Of a stretch of DNA of 64,000 nt, positions 48,816 to 61,400 are shown piece by piece (position 1 is the stretch's first letter; each line of letters opens with the position of its first letter). The notes beneath the pieces are model-generated. The model was not told the DNA's origin. It searched no databases and saw only the letters and a list, made by a program, of their open reading frames with translations. Made by a program: the position numbers and the translations under genes. Source of the stretch: Erythrophleum ivorense (lineage: Eukaryota > Streptophyta > Magnoliopsida > Fabales > Fabaceae); the NCBI GenBank assembly GCA_026724425.1, contig JAIUCV010000019.1, positions 10,324,325 to 10,388,324 of the forward strand, written 5' to 3'.

Positions 48816-49564
48816 ATGTCTGTATATATAGGAATATATTGAGGCAAGACAACGATGAGGAAGCACAGAGAAATAATCTTGTTTAGTTGGGAGTGACTCT
48901 CTGATAGATGCACTTGTTTTGTTTGTCAGTTACAATATATATATATATATAGCTTTCAGTGTTTCAGTGGAATCTGGCGAGAAAGCTAGAAGATGTCTAA
49001 TGCCTTGCAGATGTTAATTATTTATTACATGGTTGTCATTGCTTAATCTTTCACTTCCTACTCAACCACCTCTTATTAGCGTGTGTCTACTGCTAGCATC
49101 TAATAATTTTTTTAAAAAAATTCCGTTAGGTATCTCTTTTTTTTTTTTTTTGAGTGAAAGGATAAACTCATTGAACTTAAAACTTTTCAAATTCTTCTCC
49201 AAATACAAAATGAGCATCTAAATCTTATGCCCCTAAACCTTCTGTAGTATTGCGCTGTATTCAAAGAAGAGAATATATATAAAATCTACTTCTTCTCTTG
49301 TCACTTGCAAGGGATCCATATTCAAATGCTACATAGGCAAAATAACAAAATAATTAAAGCTGAATGACAGAAACACTCTTCTTTCAAATTATCGTATCCT
49401 ACACTGATGTGCAAAATTTTCCCTCAGCATATTCCTAACACCATATGACTCCTTTTGCCTATAACATTTTGTGAATCAAGTATCCAAGTCTTTGACATTC
49501 TCGTTGAATTTGAAACATGGTATCCTTCGAATATATAATATCACTAAAACAAGTCCTGAATTGG
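48816..49564. other. Spacer with (AT)n microsatellite
   Basis: This holds an (AT)n run at 48935-48951 and a poly-T run near 49137-49150. No supported gene was seen. The leader of the doubtful small-peptide locus would lie in its first part. Confidence 0.4.
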
Positions 49565-49569
49565 TTAAT

Positions 49570-49816
49570 TGATACGTGTCAAGTGTGTCAAATAGCTAAT
49601 ATGGCAAATAAAAGATTGTTATGTTATATTAAAATGATTATGTTAGAATTAGTTGGGAATGTTAAAAGATTAGTTAGGAAATTATTAGGTAAAAGAATTG
49701 TTAGAAAAGTTAGAAATGAAATATAAAAGAGAGAAAATATGTAAAGAAGAGATGGAGAATGAGAACTGAATAAAATTTATTGGCATTGAATACCAATTTA
49801 CCGAGCCTTTGCACCA
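49570..49816. mobile_element. Solo LTR, 247 bp
   Basis: The element begins TGATACGTGTC and ends CTTTGCACCA, with a perfect 5-bp TSD TTAAT at 49565-49569 and 49817-49821. Size and composition fit a small Copia-type LTR. No internal region is present. The 69-codon frame across it is chance. Confidence 0.72.
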
Positions 49817-49821
49817 TTAAT

Positions 49822-52300
49822 TGCTGGATTCTTTTGGGCAAAAATTTTAATTAGGGACAAAATTATTTTTAGGAAGACCTGGTTGTTTTGAAAAATAAAG
49901 TTGTCAAAAGATTATTGATTGTCAATTTTTGCTAAATTAAGGTCACTAACTTGAATTTTTCCTTTTCTTTCTTTTAATTTCATTTTTTAGCTACAACCTG
50001 ATTCTAGACAAATGGCGAACATAGCAACAAACACGAAAAGGTGGGAAGAAGGCCACTTGCCTATGGTGCTGGTGATTTATGGCCATGCAGAAAAGCAGAG
50101 GGAAAAAGACTGAATGGAGGAGTGAAGGAAAGGATACAAATGAATGTGCCCATTCATCTTAGCCAATTCAGCTTTAATTATATGGTGATCTTAATAGTAT
50201 GGCGTTTTTTAAAACGAAATGGAAGTGTGAAGCGTTATTTGAAAACAAATTAAAAAAAAAACACACAGGGACCAAATAAATAATTTGATATTTAAGATAT
50301 TTTGGCACAAGACATATATATGTACATATATATATATAGAGAACCTATCAAGTGAGATGAATGATATTAAATAGAAGGAGGAAATAATAATTTGTATATT
50401 ACAAAAGAGATTAATGCAAAAATAGTCATTGTGTAGTAAATATCATTTTTTTAATTTTCGTATTAATTTTAACTATTAATTTATAATGTAAAGGTTTTTT
50501 TTTACTCACTTTTACCTAATACACCCAATAATTATGTGTAAAGAGTTGTTAATTATTAAATGAGTTAATATTTTAAGCCATGATATAATGAAATATTAAT
50601 TTATATTTAATAATCATTGTACCATAACTAAAGTATATGATATTCTCAAATTCATAGTATCAATGCTCTTTTAAATCCTTATGCCACTCCTATATTTTAA
50701 AAATACTCTTCTATTTATTCCTCTTTCAAAATGATACTTACCATAATTATTAACTGAGTTATTAGAGATGGATCAATGGCTAAATTCATCTGTCAGTTGA
50801 TTAAAACACTCTTGATACTCTAAACATTATTCATATCTATTTGATGAGGTAGAGAGTAGTGCCATATATAGTTTATAGATATAAAAACAACTTTGAATTT
50901 TAAATATTGTTAATCAATGGTGTTGGCATTTGACAGTCGAATTTAGTATTTTGCTGGACTTTTAACGTCCAAGGCAATGGTTATGCTAAGAATGCCTTTA
51001 AAGATTATTAAATAATATTTTTAAAATATAAAGAACGTCGATATATTCTTTTTGAAATAAAAGGATGTTTTGTGAAATTGAGGCTAGATCCAATAAAAGT
51101 TAAAGTATTTTATTCTAATATTTTCTCCTTTTATATATCTTATACTCACATCTATATTATACATATTATGTAGTTGTCATTAATCCAATTTCGAGACAAC
51201 ATGTGCTAGTATTTTTTTTTTACTCCAAATCGCGGAGTGTTATACAAGTATCCCCCTTCAGCAGCTTAAATTTTTTTGCAAATGATTTCATGTGGCTCTA
51301 ATTTTAGCAATAAACCTCTTCAACTTTTAACATATAACATATAGGCCCTTCCATTAATAAGAAGTAGAAGAAATCAGGGAAAGATAATAAACTGAACTAG
51401 GAATCTGTTTGAATTGAAATCTTTTGCCAAGTATATCCAGGCAAAATCATCTTCAACGGTTATCAAGCATTACTTCTTTAAAGGCAGAAAGATCAAGAGT
51501 CAAATATACAAGTATAAGAATCAGCAATTATACATACCGAAACTATCAACTCGGCTTCTACCATCAGGTCAATGAACCAAATACCAATGCAGAAACTTGC
51601 CTTTGTTTTCCATTTAAAGAATCAATTTCATCCAAAGCTATGGTGAACATGAACTGCAGCATCCCAAAGATATTTTCCAACCACGTGTAATTAAAGATGA
51701 CTCTGGTCAGAATTTAGATCACTGAAAGTCAAATGTCAATCAATCAGCCTAAAGAATAGGAAGACAAACTTTAACTATCATAAGAATTGTTTTGAAACTT
51801 CCTTAGAGAAATAGGGGGGAAAAAAAAGGAAAACCCTATTGTAGTCCTAACAAATTTCAATTTTGTCCTTTTGATTATTATTATTATTATATATAATTTA
51901 ATGTAGTCTATCAATTATTAAGATGTTTCCAATGTTGTCCTTCCATCTTATTTGTATCCAAAAAATAACACCAAACTTGACATATTGCTGACTTGAAGAG
52001 AGCAATCTGAGGTATGAATTAACGGTGGCTGGTAAGCTCTACATATCCAAGCCTACAACCTGTTAGGTTTGGCTTAATTTTTTGATGAAAATAAGATGGA
52101 TGGGCAACATTGAAAGTATTTTAACGCTTGAGGAACTAAATCAATTCTTGTGATCTTCCTTTCATGTTCCAGGTGAAACTAAGGCCAATAAACAAATCAG
52201 CACCTCTCGTAATCTAATTACAATAATCTTGTGACATACAAAACAGCTTCTGAGACCCTACCCAAAAAACCAAAAACAAAAAACAAAAACAAAAACAAAC
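49822..52300. other. Intergenic, nothing recognised
   Basis: This is the AT-rich spacer between the two convergent genes. It contains simple AT repeats (50318-50338), a run of ATT triplets near 51875-51890 and an A/C-rich tract at 52263-52310. No coding sequence, RNA gene or bounded repeat was supported. Confidence 0.45.
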
Positions 52301-52465
52301 AAACAAAAGAGAAGATAACCTGAAATTCTGGATCCTAAGAATCCATTCCTTTTCAATTTGGTGCACAGCAGTTCATCGCTGGGAGAAATATAACCATTAA
52401 CCCAAGGCCAGAAGCAACTCTCATCTTGCTGCTGAAGATATTGTCAAATTTGAGTGATTGAATGC

Positions 52466-52471
52466 TTTATT
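52466..52471 (-). terminator. Candidate polyadenylation signal of the fucosyltransferase gene
   Basis: AATAAA on the minus strand lies 23 bases beyond the stop codon. That is close to the stop, so a later signal may be the one used. Confidence 0.3.
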
Positions 52472-52494
52472 CTGTGATTGGTTGCTCTGACTAT

Positions 52495-55400
52495 TTAACT
52501 ATCATTCGATGGACATTGGTCAGCAGGATTCTCAGGAGATAATTTGCAGAAGCATTCAGGCCAAGAATTTGTATAGAAAGACTCTGATGTTACACGTTTG
52601 TGAGGTCCACCAAAGTTCGTTTTAAGCATGACTCTCTTGATAGCTTCCTCAAAGCCAGCAGTCCGCCCATTCTCTCTATCAATGAAAATTGGAGCAAGAG
52701 CTTTTCTATCTGGTCTGATTGTGGTCTGGAAGCCTTGATAGAGGCGATGTCCAAGGAGGTTGTTTGCAAAGTTGCTAGGGCCATCATATGTTGGCATAAA
52801 AATGTCAGATAGAAGACAAACCATGTAATCCACAGCAGACCCTGCCAAACCCCTAGTGTTCTCAGCAAGCTCGTCAGAGGGTTCCACAGAACTATGGTTT
52901 TCAAGTTTGGGGAACAGACTTCGAAATGGCTTCATAAACCGATCCCCACCAAACAGTTCACCAGCTGCTAAATATATCTTGGTAGTATTGTCAAAACCCA
53001 TCGAACGCAAAATAAGACCAACCTACCATGAGAGATGCATTGATGGGTTGTCCAGCTAATATTATTGATATCATAATCTTCAACATAATTGAAAAGTATA
53101 ATCACCAGACGCAAGTTAAATGGCAATAAGAAGCAAAGCAATGTCTTACCTCTTCAGGGGTCAATGGGCACTTTCCAATGGCTCTTCTTTCATTATAGAC
53201 TAGTCTTTTTGGTGCAAAATTTTCTTCTCGATATTTTCTCAATATCTTTTGCTCCTTAGGAGTAAATATGTCAAAGCATCTAAATATCATTTATATACAA
53301 ATGAGTAACGTAGAAAAGAAGCATTCTTATTATGTTTGGAAAGACTGAGTTCATCTATCTACCAATAAAATAGATTTCACTCTAAGGTCAATACTCAAAG
53401 TAAATGCTAATAAGCCAACTATCAAACGCTCGAAGTGTAACAGAAGGATAATCCCTTGAACATACATAAGAATGTCATGAATGCCTAAATTTTAATATAT
53501 GCATTCTGGCAGATGCAACTACCAGATAGAACACGAAACTTTTCAACACTTAAAATACAAAACCTAATTAGCTCCAAAGCCCTTCTATCACTGCTTCATC
53601 TCTTCTCCACAGAAGTCATCCATATCACCAAAAGATTACTATTTACCACTATATCCCAGAAATTAAAGGGGCCCAAACTAAATACTTGAGAGATCAGAAC
53701 AATTCATGAGGCTGAAGATTGGACTCTATAAAGTTACACAATTGCTAAATGCTGAGTTAGTTCAATCTTCAATCCAAAAGTGGGAATGCCTTAATACTTT
53801 GGCCCAAGTGACCTCTTAACAAAGATGCATAAGACAGCATATAAATTTACTTGCATGTTAATTGTGCCATCAAGATTGGCACAGAACACAGGTCAGAGTT
53901 AACGAATCTTGCATTGGAAATATAACACTAACAAGCCTAAAATGCATAACATGTCAAATGTATAATATTCAAAATAAGCTGAGATTGCATTGAAGTAATT
54001 ACACTATCCCTTGACCCTGGTCAATCAACCATTACCAATTCCTAAATAGAAACCATGATGCATTTTGATCTTGGCTCCAGCTTTAATGCACAAAATCACA
54101 GAAGGATTCAATAGAGGTCCCTGGTTAAATAGGAAGCTCTTGAAGCAACGATCTACCAGTAAGTTTCACCTACATTGCTGTCTGATCGAACCTCTTTAAA
54201 TTCAAAGAAAAAGCATGCTTTTCATTCTTGACAGGGGAGAGACAAATACCGATTACCCATATCTATCTGCCAATTAATGTGGACACTGGACACCCATGCA
54301 AACAAAATTGTCCATGACATCCCAAGGGAAACCAGATAACTTACCCAGCAAATGCCAACATATCCATCTCAAAGCGAAGATGTATGGACATGAAGTGACC
54401 TTGTGCATAAAGCTTATCAACTATTGATTGACTCAGCTTCATAATATGGGGCTTGAATCTTAAAGCATGATAGTTAACTCTACACCTCAGTCTTTGGTAC
54501 TCAGCATTGTCAAGTTCTTCAGCTAAGCGATGTGAAAAAGGAGTAAGATAGATGGCACCATTTTCCTTCATTTTCTCCAGAGCAACAGTAGTATACCAAC
54601 TGATAGGAGCATCTCTAGGGGGTCGAAGCTGAGTCAAATTAAAAGTAGAAAGTATTATCCAGGAAATTGAAATGATATCCACCAAGTGATAAGTGATTAA
54701 TAACTAAATTACCATATTCTACCTGAAAAGCTTTTATTTTCTTCTTTTTGCCATTTTTCAGAATTTCCGGAATGCTTTCAACAATCCTTACATCATATCT
54801 CAGCGTCTTGATGAAGTAATCAACATCATAAATACCATGGAAACCACTGCACAAAGTAAACTTCTCATGGTTATGGTTAATTCTATGGCAGCCAAGAGTA
54901 AGAAATAAAAATAACAACTTAAATTCAGCTTCAGACAGAGAAAAAAAAAATTATGCCTACACACATACACACAGTCACAACAAGTAGGAGAAAGACTTAT
55001 TGTAATGTGACATTAATTCATGGCAAAAAATAAAACCAGTGTCAATCGGTAATAAAGTTTAAAACAACTTAATTCTAAAAAAATTTGCCAGATATTTTAG
55101 CGATGTTGTGCATGGAATTTGGCTACTAGAACTGGATCACCTCTTTTATTGTTTTTTATATCAGGAGTTCAAAACTTCATAGGGATCCAACTTAACAAGC
55201 CATCTAATAGTCATAACTTGGATAAGAGAAAGAGCCATTGCTATGCCAATTGCCTAAGGTCTTGAGAAAAATGCACTCAAGCAGTTCTTACAGATGGGGG
55301 CATATACAAGATTCTTGGTTCAGTTAATTGAGAAAGGAAAAGGTTTAGTGAAAAGCAATTACTCTTACTGCTAGTTATCCTCCCTCATTGTGCCAAAGAA

Positions 55401-58400
55401 AGGCAGTCCAACAATTATTTACTATCAAATACATGAACTCATTGAAAATCAATTCTCTTATCTCTCTTCATCAAAGAATCAATGACGTTGACAACAACAA
55501 TAATGTTGTTAGAAATATGGGTTTGATAATCTCATTTAATTGCATAATCAACAACAACAATAACAATAAGTCTTTTCCCACTAGATAGACTTGGCTACAT
55601 AAATCAAATGATGTTATAAAATTCTATGGTGAATCATATTTTTGGACAAATCATTTAAGTTTAAATCCTTCTCCACACATGCATAATCAACATATATGTT
55701 CAACAAAAGAAATTGCTGCTTTTTCCCCACAAACAAAAACATTCCAGGTCCAGAATTTGATGAATGGATGCTGCAGATCAAGACTCAGTTAAGTGTAAAA
55801 AATTTAAGACTGTTACCCGTTGTCATGCCAAAAGGAGTTTGCATCCAACTCAGGTAGCACAAGTGTAGCATTCATTATTCGCGCTGCAAGAACAGCATTT
55901 GAAATCTACAGCATTGAAATGCAACGTGTTAATATATACAGAAAAGCACCATATAGCCAGGCAGCCCCATCCTAGCAATAGTACTAGATTCACCTAGTTT
56001 CATAAGCAGATATTTCACCAGCATTAAGTATCTATTTTAATTTTCTTTCCATCAAAAAATAAAAAGAATAAATTAATCATAGGAGTAAAGGTCTACAGAG
56101 TTTAAAGTCCAAGGAAAAATGTACAAACCGCACTACGCTGCTGATTCAGCCCACCATTACAGCGAACACGCAAATAGCCATTGCTCTCATTTGGAGGAGC
56201 TGCCACAACAAATAGTCAAAATTGAAGGCAGCAACAGAAAATTTTGAAATTTCTATGCTCAGAAGAAAGCTAGAATTAAAAGAAAAGAAAGATACCGGGC
56301 CAGTGAGATCGGGGGGCCGATGATGGCCTCCAACCACCAGAATCAGCACCGCTCCAAAGATCTTCTAAGCTGATCTGTTTAAAACAAATGAAAATGAATT
56401 ACCAATCACTGAATGTAAGGAACAAACAAGCACTCTCAAAGAAGGTTTAGGGCAAAATGCCAAAATCTGTCAATATTTCCTTTTAGTACATTAGAAAAAA
56501 TGTGCCATTTAACCTAGGGCTTGTGATCATAATAATATATTTGTCTGCAATTGAGTTTTCAATTAGTTCAATATATTCCAGATAGAAGCACTGTTACATG
56601 GGATTAATACTAGTTAGTTAGTTGTAATTGTTGGTTTAATAGTCAGATAATTAGTTGTCTTTGTTTGTTGTTATTGTCAGCTGAATAAATAGTTAGTAAT
56701 AACTAACTATTGCAACTACCTAGTTACCCTTGTGAGCAATATAAATAGGGGTAATTGGGGATGGAATTAGTGCGAATGAAATAATAAGATTTGTGTTTAG
56801 ATAGCTTGATCAGTTCTTTCTTTGTGTATCAAGCACTAATTAAGGTGTCAATTTTGATTATGTTGGAATCCCATAATTTATGCCCTAGATTTTCTCATAT
56901 CTGCATTTACTGTATAAATGTCAACCTTTTATCTCCTGTTTTATTCATCTTTATTGCTCGTGTATTTTCCCTGATTTTTGGTTTCTGTTTGTCTAGAGTG
57001 AGTGGCTATTTTCTGTAGCCAACTCTCTATACGTATGTATTTTCTTTCTTGAAATAAATGAGATGAATTCAGAGAATCAATAACTCTGAAATTCTTCATG
57101 GTATTAGAGCTACACCATGCCTAACCATGTTTTCATCAAATTTGGCCAAGGATTGGCCTTTAATGCAGAAGCCCAAGATGGACAAACATCATTGAAAGCT
57201 TCCTCCCATGCTTAGAACATGTTACACACCTTTAGAAGGTTCAGACACTATGATTAGAATTATGTTGCAATGGACTATGAGAACATGTGCTAGCTAGCCT
57301 TGTTCAGAAGGCTTTAATCGGCCAAACCCCAAAGTCTAGCCATCATTCAATGCTCCATGCACCACCACGCACCACTATATCCTTCTGCACTCAATCACAA
57401 GCACTAGCGTGTCACACGTCACCTCTTGCCATTGTTTGCCCATAATTGCCCAACTTTGTCTTCTCTAATAGCCTGTCAGAAAGGTGGTTGGAAGCTCATG
57501 CCCAAAATGAGTCTTTCAAAACTGTACCAAAGAAGAAGCTTAAAAATAACAAAAGTTGGTTACCCAATCAATTGGGTTTGTTTTCTAATCAGGTAGATTT
57601 CATACTGCCCTTAGCTCCCAAGTTCAAAATAGCACCTCTTGGATAGTTGACTTGGAAGCAACGGATTACATGACAGGCCATGCCTTACTTCTTAATACCT
57701 TAGTACCTTGCAATGGAAATTTGGTTGTTAAAATTGCCGATGGAACCTTGTCTAAGAAAGGTGGTTGGAAGCTCATGCCCAAAATGAGTCTTTCAAAACT
57801 GTACCAAAGAAGAAGCTTAAAAATAACAAAAGTTGGTTACCCAATCAATTGGGTTTGTTTTCTAATCAGGTAGATTTCATACTGCCCTTAGCTCCCAAGT
57901 TCAAAATAGCACCTCTTGGATAGTTGACTTGGAAGCAACGGATTACATGACAGGCCATGCCTTACTTCTTAATACCTTAGTACCTTGCAATGGAAATTTG
58001 GTTGTTAAAATTGCCGATGGAACCTTGTCTAAGGTAGCTAGTATTGGAACAGCAGAGACACATGATGAATTGGTCTTGAAAATTGTTTTACTTGTACCAA
58101 ATTTAACTTGCAATTTGCAGTCTATTAGCAAGATCTCCAAGGATCTTAATTGTGTTGCTAACTTTTGTCTTGGTGGCTGTAATTTTTAGGACTTGGATGA
58201 TGATAAGATCATAGGCAATGCTAAGGAGGTTCATGGGCTATATCTCATTATAGCAGCTGAAATAGCAGAGAAAAAGGCTCGTGTTGCTAGCAATTTTAGT
58301 ACTCCTCTCAGAGAAATCATGCTATGACACTACAGACCAGGGCACCCCAACTTTTAGTAATTTAAATTATTGTACCCTCACTCATGCAAAAAACAATATG

Positions 58401-61400
58401 ATGGGCTCATAGCTATTGGACCTAAAATAGGGAAGATATGCGAAAGAACAAGGAAAGGAAAAGAGGCCCAAGGTGTAAGTTATCGGGTTTGGTAACTTAT
58501 TCCATACATAAATAATATCAAATACAGTGAGTTCCATTACAATAGTACTCATTTCCAATGTGAAGTGTGTCAACTTTCCAAGCATACCAAAAATTTCTAT
58601 CCTTCCCACAACCATCTACCCACTGAGCCATTCACGATAATTCACATTGACATTTGGGGACCCTCAAATATTAAAAACGTAGCTGGGACCATATGGTTTA
58701 TTACTTTTGTTGATGATTGCATGAGAATCTCATGGGTTTATGAGGGAGAAATCTAAGATCACCAACATTTTCAAACAATTCAACACCTTTGTCCAAACAC
58801 AATTTCAAACAAAAATAAATATCCTAATATCTGAAAATACTAAAGATTATTTCAACACCAATCTCTCTAACTACCTTACTCACCAAAGGATTATTCATCA
58901 GTTCTTGTATTGATACCTCTCAACCGAATGGATTGGCTGAGAGAAAAACTAGGCACCTTTTAGAAGTTGCTAAATGCCTTATGAACATTGCCAATTCTTC
59001 AAAATTTTATTAGGGGGAAGTCATTCTCACTACGATGTACCTTATCAACCGAATGTCTTCTAAAACTTTAAATTTCAAGACCCCTTGCAATTAACTCTTT
59101 CAAACCTCTCCTCAAACACAAATTCTGTCCACTCTTTCATCAAAGGTTTTTGGTTACACCTCCTCTATTCATGTCTACCATAGAGGTAAATTTGAACTAG
59201 AAGCCATTAAATGTTTTTTTCATGGATACTCTTCCACCAAAAAGGGCTACAAATGCTACTCTCTAACCACAAAAAGGATCTACATTACCACTGGTGTCAC
59301 ATTCTTTGAGAACCAGCCCTTCTACCTTGGAACACCCATTCAAAGGGAGAGTGAGATCATGCAAGAATTGGATTGGTGGTATAATGTTAGATTTGAAACC
59401 AACCACCCACAAATAAACCTTGAACTAGAGACAAATGTCCCTAAACAACCTACTGAAACCAGAATTTTCCTTGAACCTGTGACCAATTCCAACTCCATAC
59501 CTGAACCTACCACTTTACCTTTGAATGAATAATGCCTCGCCAACTTTTCCCCAAAACCTGTGACTGAAAGTGTCAACAACCATCAAGGTGAGTTTCTAGT
59601 GTATCCAAGGAGAAAGAAAGGAAATGAGATAGGGCCTAATGCACCTCTTGAGCCGCCTTCCCTTCCAAGTGCAAGGCTTGGAAATAATGATGATTTAGAC
59701 TTGCCTATTGCTCTGAGGAAAAAGGTAAGGTCTTGCACTCAATAGCCTCTATGTAACCATCTCAAATATCAAATTGTCTCCTAGTTATCAAGGATTTTCT
59801 TTTTTGGCTAGCATTTCAAGTGAATAGATCCCAAAGAACATTAATGAAGCTATTAAAAAACTCAAATGGAGAAGAGCTATTAAAGATGAGAGGAATGCCT
59901 TTGATAAAAAAGGCACTTGGGAGCTTACTGATTTACCTGAAGGGAACAAAATTGTTGGGTGCAAGTGGATATTTACTATCAAGTACAGCCTTGATGGAAG
60001 CATCATTCATCATAAAGCAAGGCTAATGGCTTAAAGGTTTACTCAAACACAGGGGATTGATTTCCAAGAAACTTTTGCACCAATAGCAAAGTTCAACGTT
60101 ATCAAGGTGCTTGTCTCTATGGTGGCTAATCTTGATTGGCCTCTTCATTAACTTGATATGAAGAATGCTTTTCTAAATGGTAATTTGGAGAATGAAGTGT
60201 ATATGGAAGTAACACCTAGTTTCCAAACCAAGAACAATGCTCATAAAGTGTGCAAATTACACAAGTCACTCTCTAGGTTAAAGCAATTGCCAAGGGCATG
60301 ATTTGATAAATTTACTAAGGCTGTGAAAGGATATGGGTATATTTAGGGGCAATCTAACCACACATTGTTTACCAAATTTTCTCCTAAAGGCAAAATTTCT
60401 ATTCTTATTGTCTATATTGATGACATTATGGTCATTGGTGATTATGCAGATGAAATCTGCTCTTGCTTGAGAATTTAAGATTAAAGATCTTGGAGAATTA
60501 AAATTGTAGGATTTTGAAATTTAAAATAATATTCTAATTCAATTTATTTTGAATAGTGAGCAGTACATAAATAAGGGAGATAGTTGACTACAAACCAACC
60601 AATCAATCTCAACTAAAAAAGAAACAAAGAAAGAAAGAAATACAGAATCAAATCACAATAAACAGGGAAATAAAAAAGGACAAAAAAACTGTTTGGATTT
60701 CGAGCCTTAAAACCCACATGATACACAAGATAAAATTAGTAGTTAGTAGTACCCAGATGTCAACAGATCAAAAGCACCAAAAATTAGGAAGGAAATAACC
60801 AAAAATTACCAACAAAAATATTTCTTGCGAATGGAGGTGGCCACGTTAAAAAACGGAATAGTTGTCTCTCAAAGGAAGTACACTTTGGACTTACTTGAGG
60901 AGACAGGAATGCAAGGATGTAAACCAGCAAACACATCTATGGAGACTAATTATAAGGTTGGTCTTAAGCATGAGAGTGTTCTTGTTGACATAGGGATGTA
61001 TTGAAGGCTGGTGGGTAAATTAATTTACCTCTCACGTGCTAGATCTGATATTAGTTTTTCAGCTAGTGTGGTGAATCAGTTTATGAACAAGCCAAATGAA
61101 GAACACTTGGATGCAGTGTTTAGAATCCTTAGGTAGTTGAAAATGATCTCTGGCAAGGGAATCTACTTCAAGAAAGATATAAATAGAGGACTTGAAGTCT
61201 ACACTGATGCAGACTAGGATGGATCCATAACTAAAAGAAGATACACCACAAGGTATTATGCCTTTGTTTAAGGCAACCTTGTCACTTAGAAACACAAGAA
61301 ACTACCAGTGGTGCCAAGGAGTAGTGCTGAAGCAGAGTCCAGAGCTCTTGCATAAGGTGTTTGTGAAGGTGTTTGGTTGAAAAGACTACTTGATGAACTT

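Noticed and set aside
50041..50253. 70-codon plus-strand frame
   Set aside because: No recognisable motif, signal peptide or regulatory context in AT-rich intergenic DNA.
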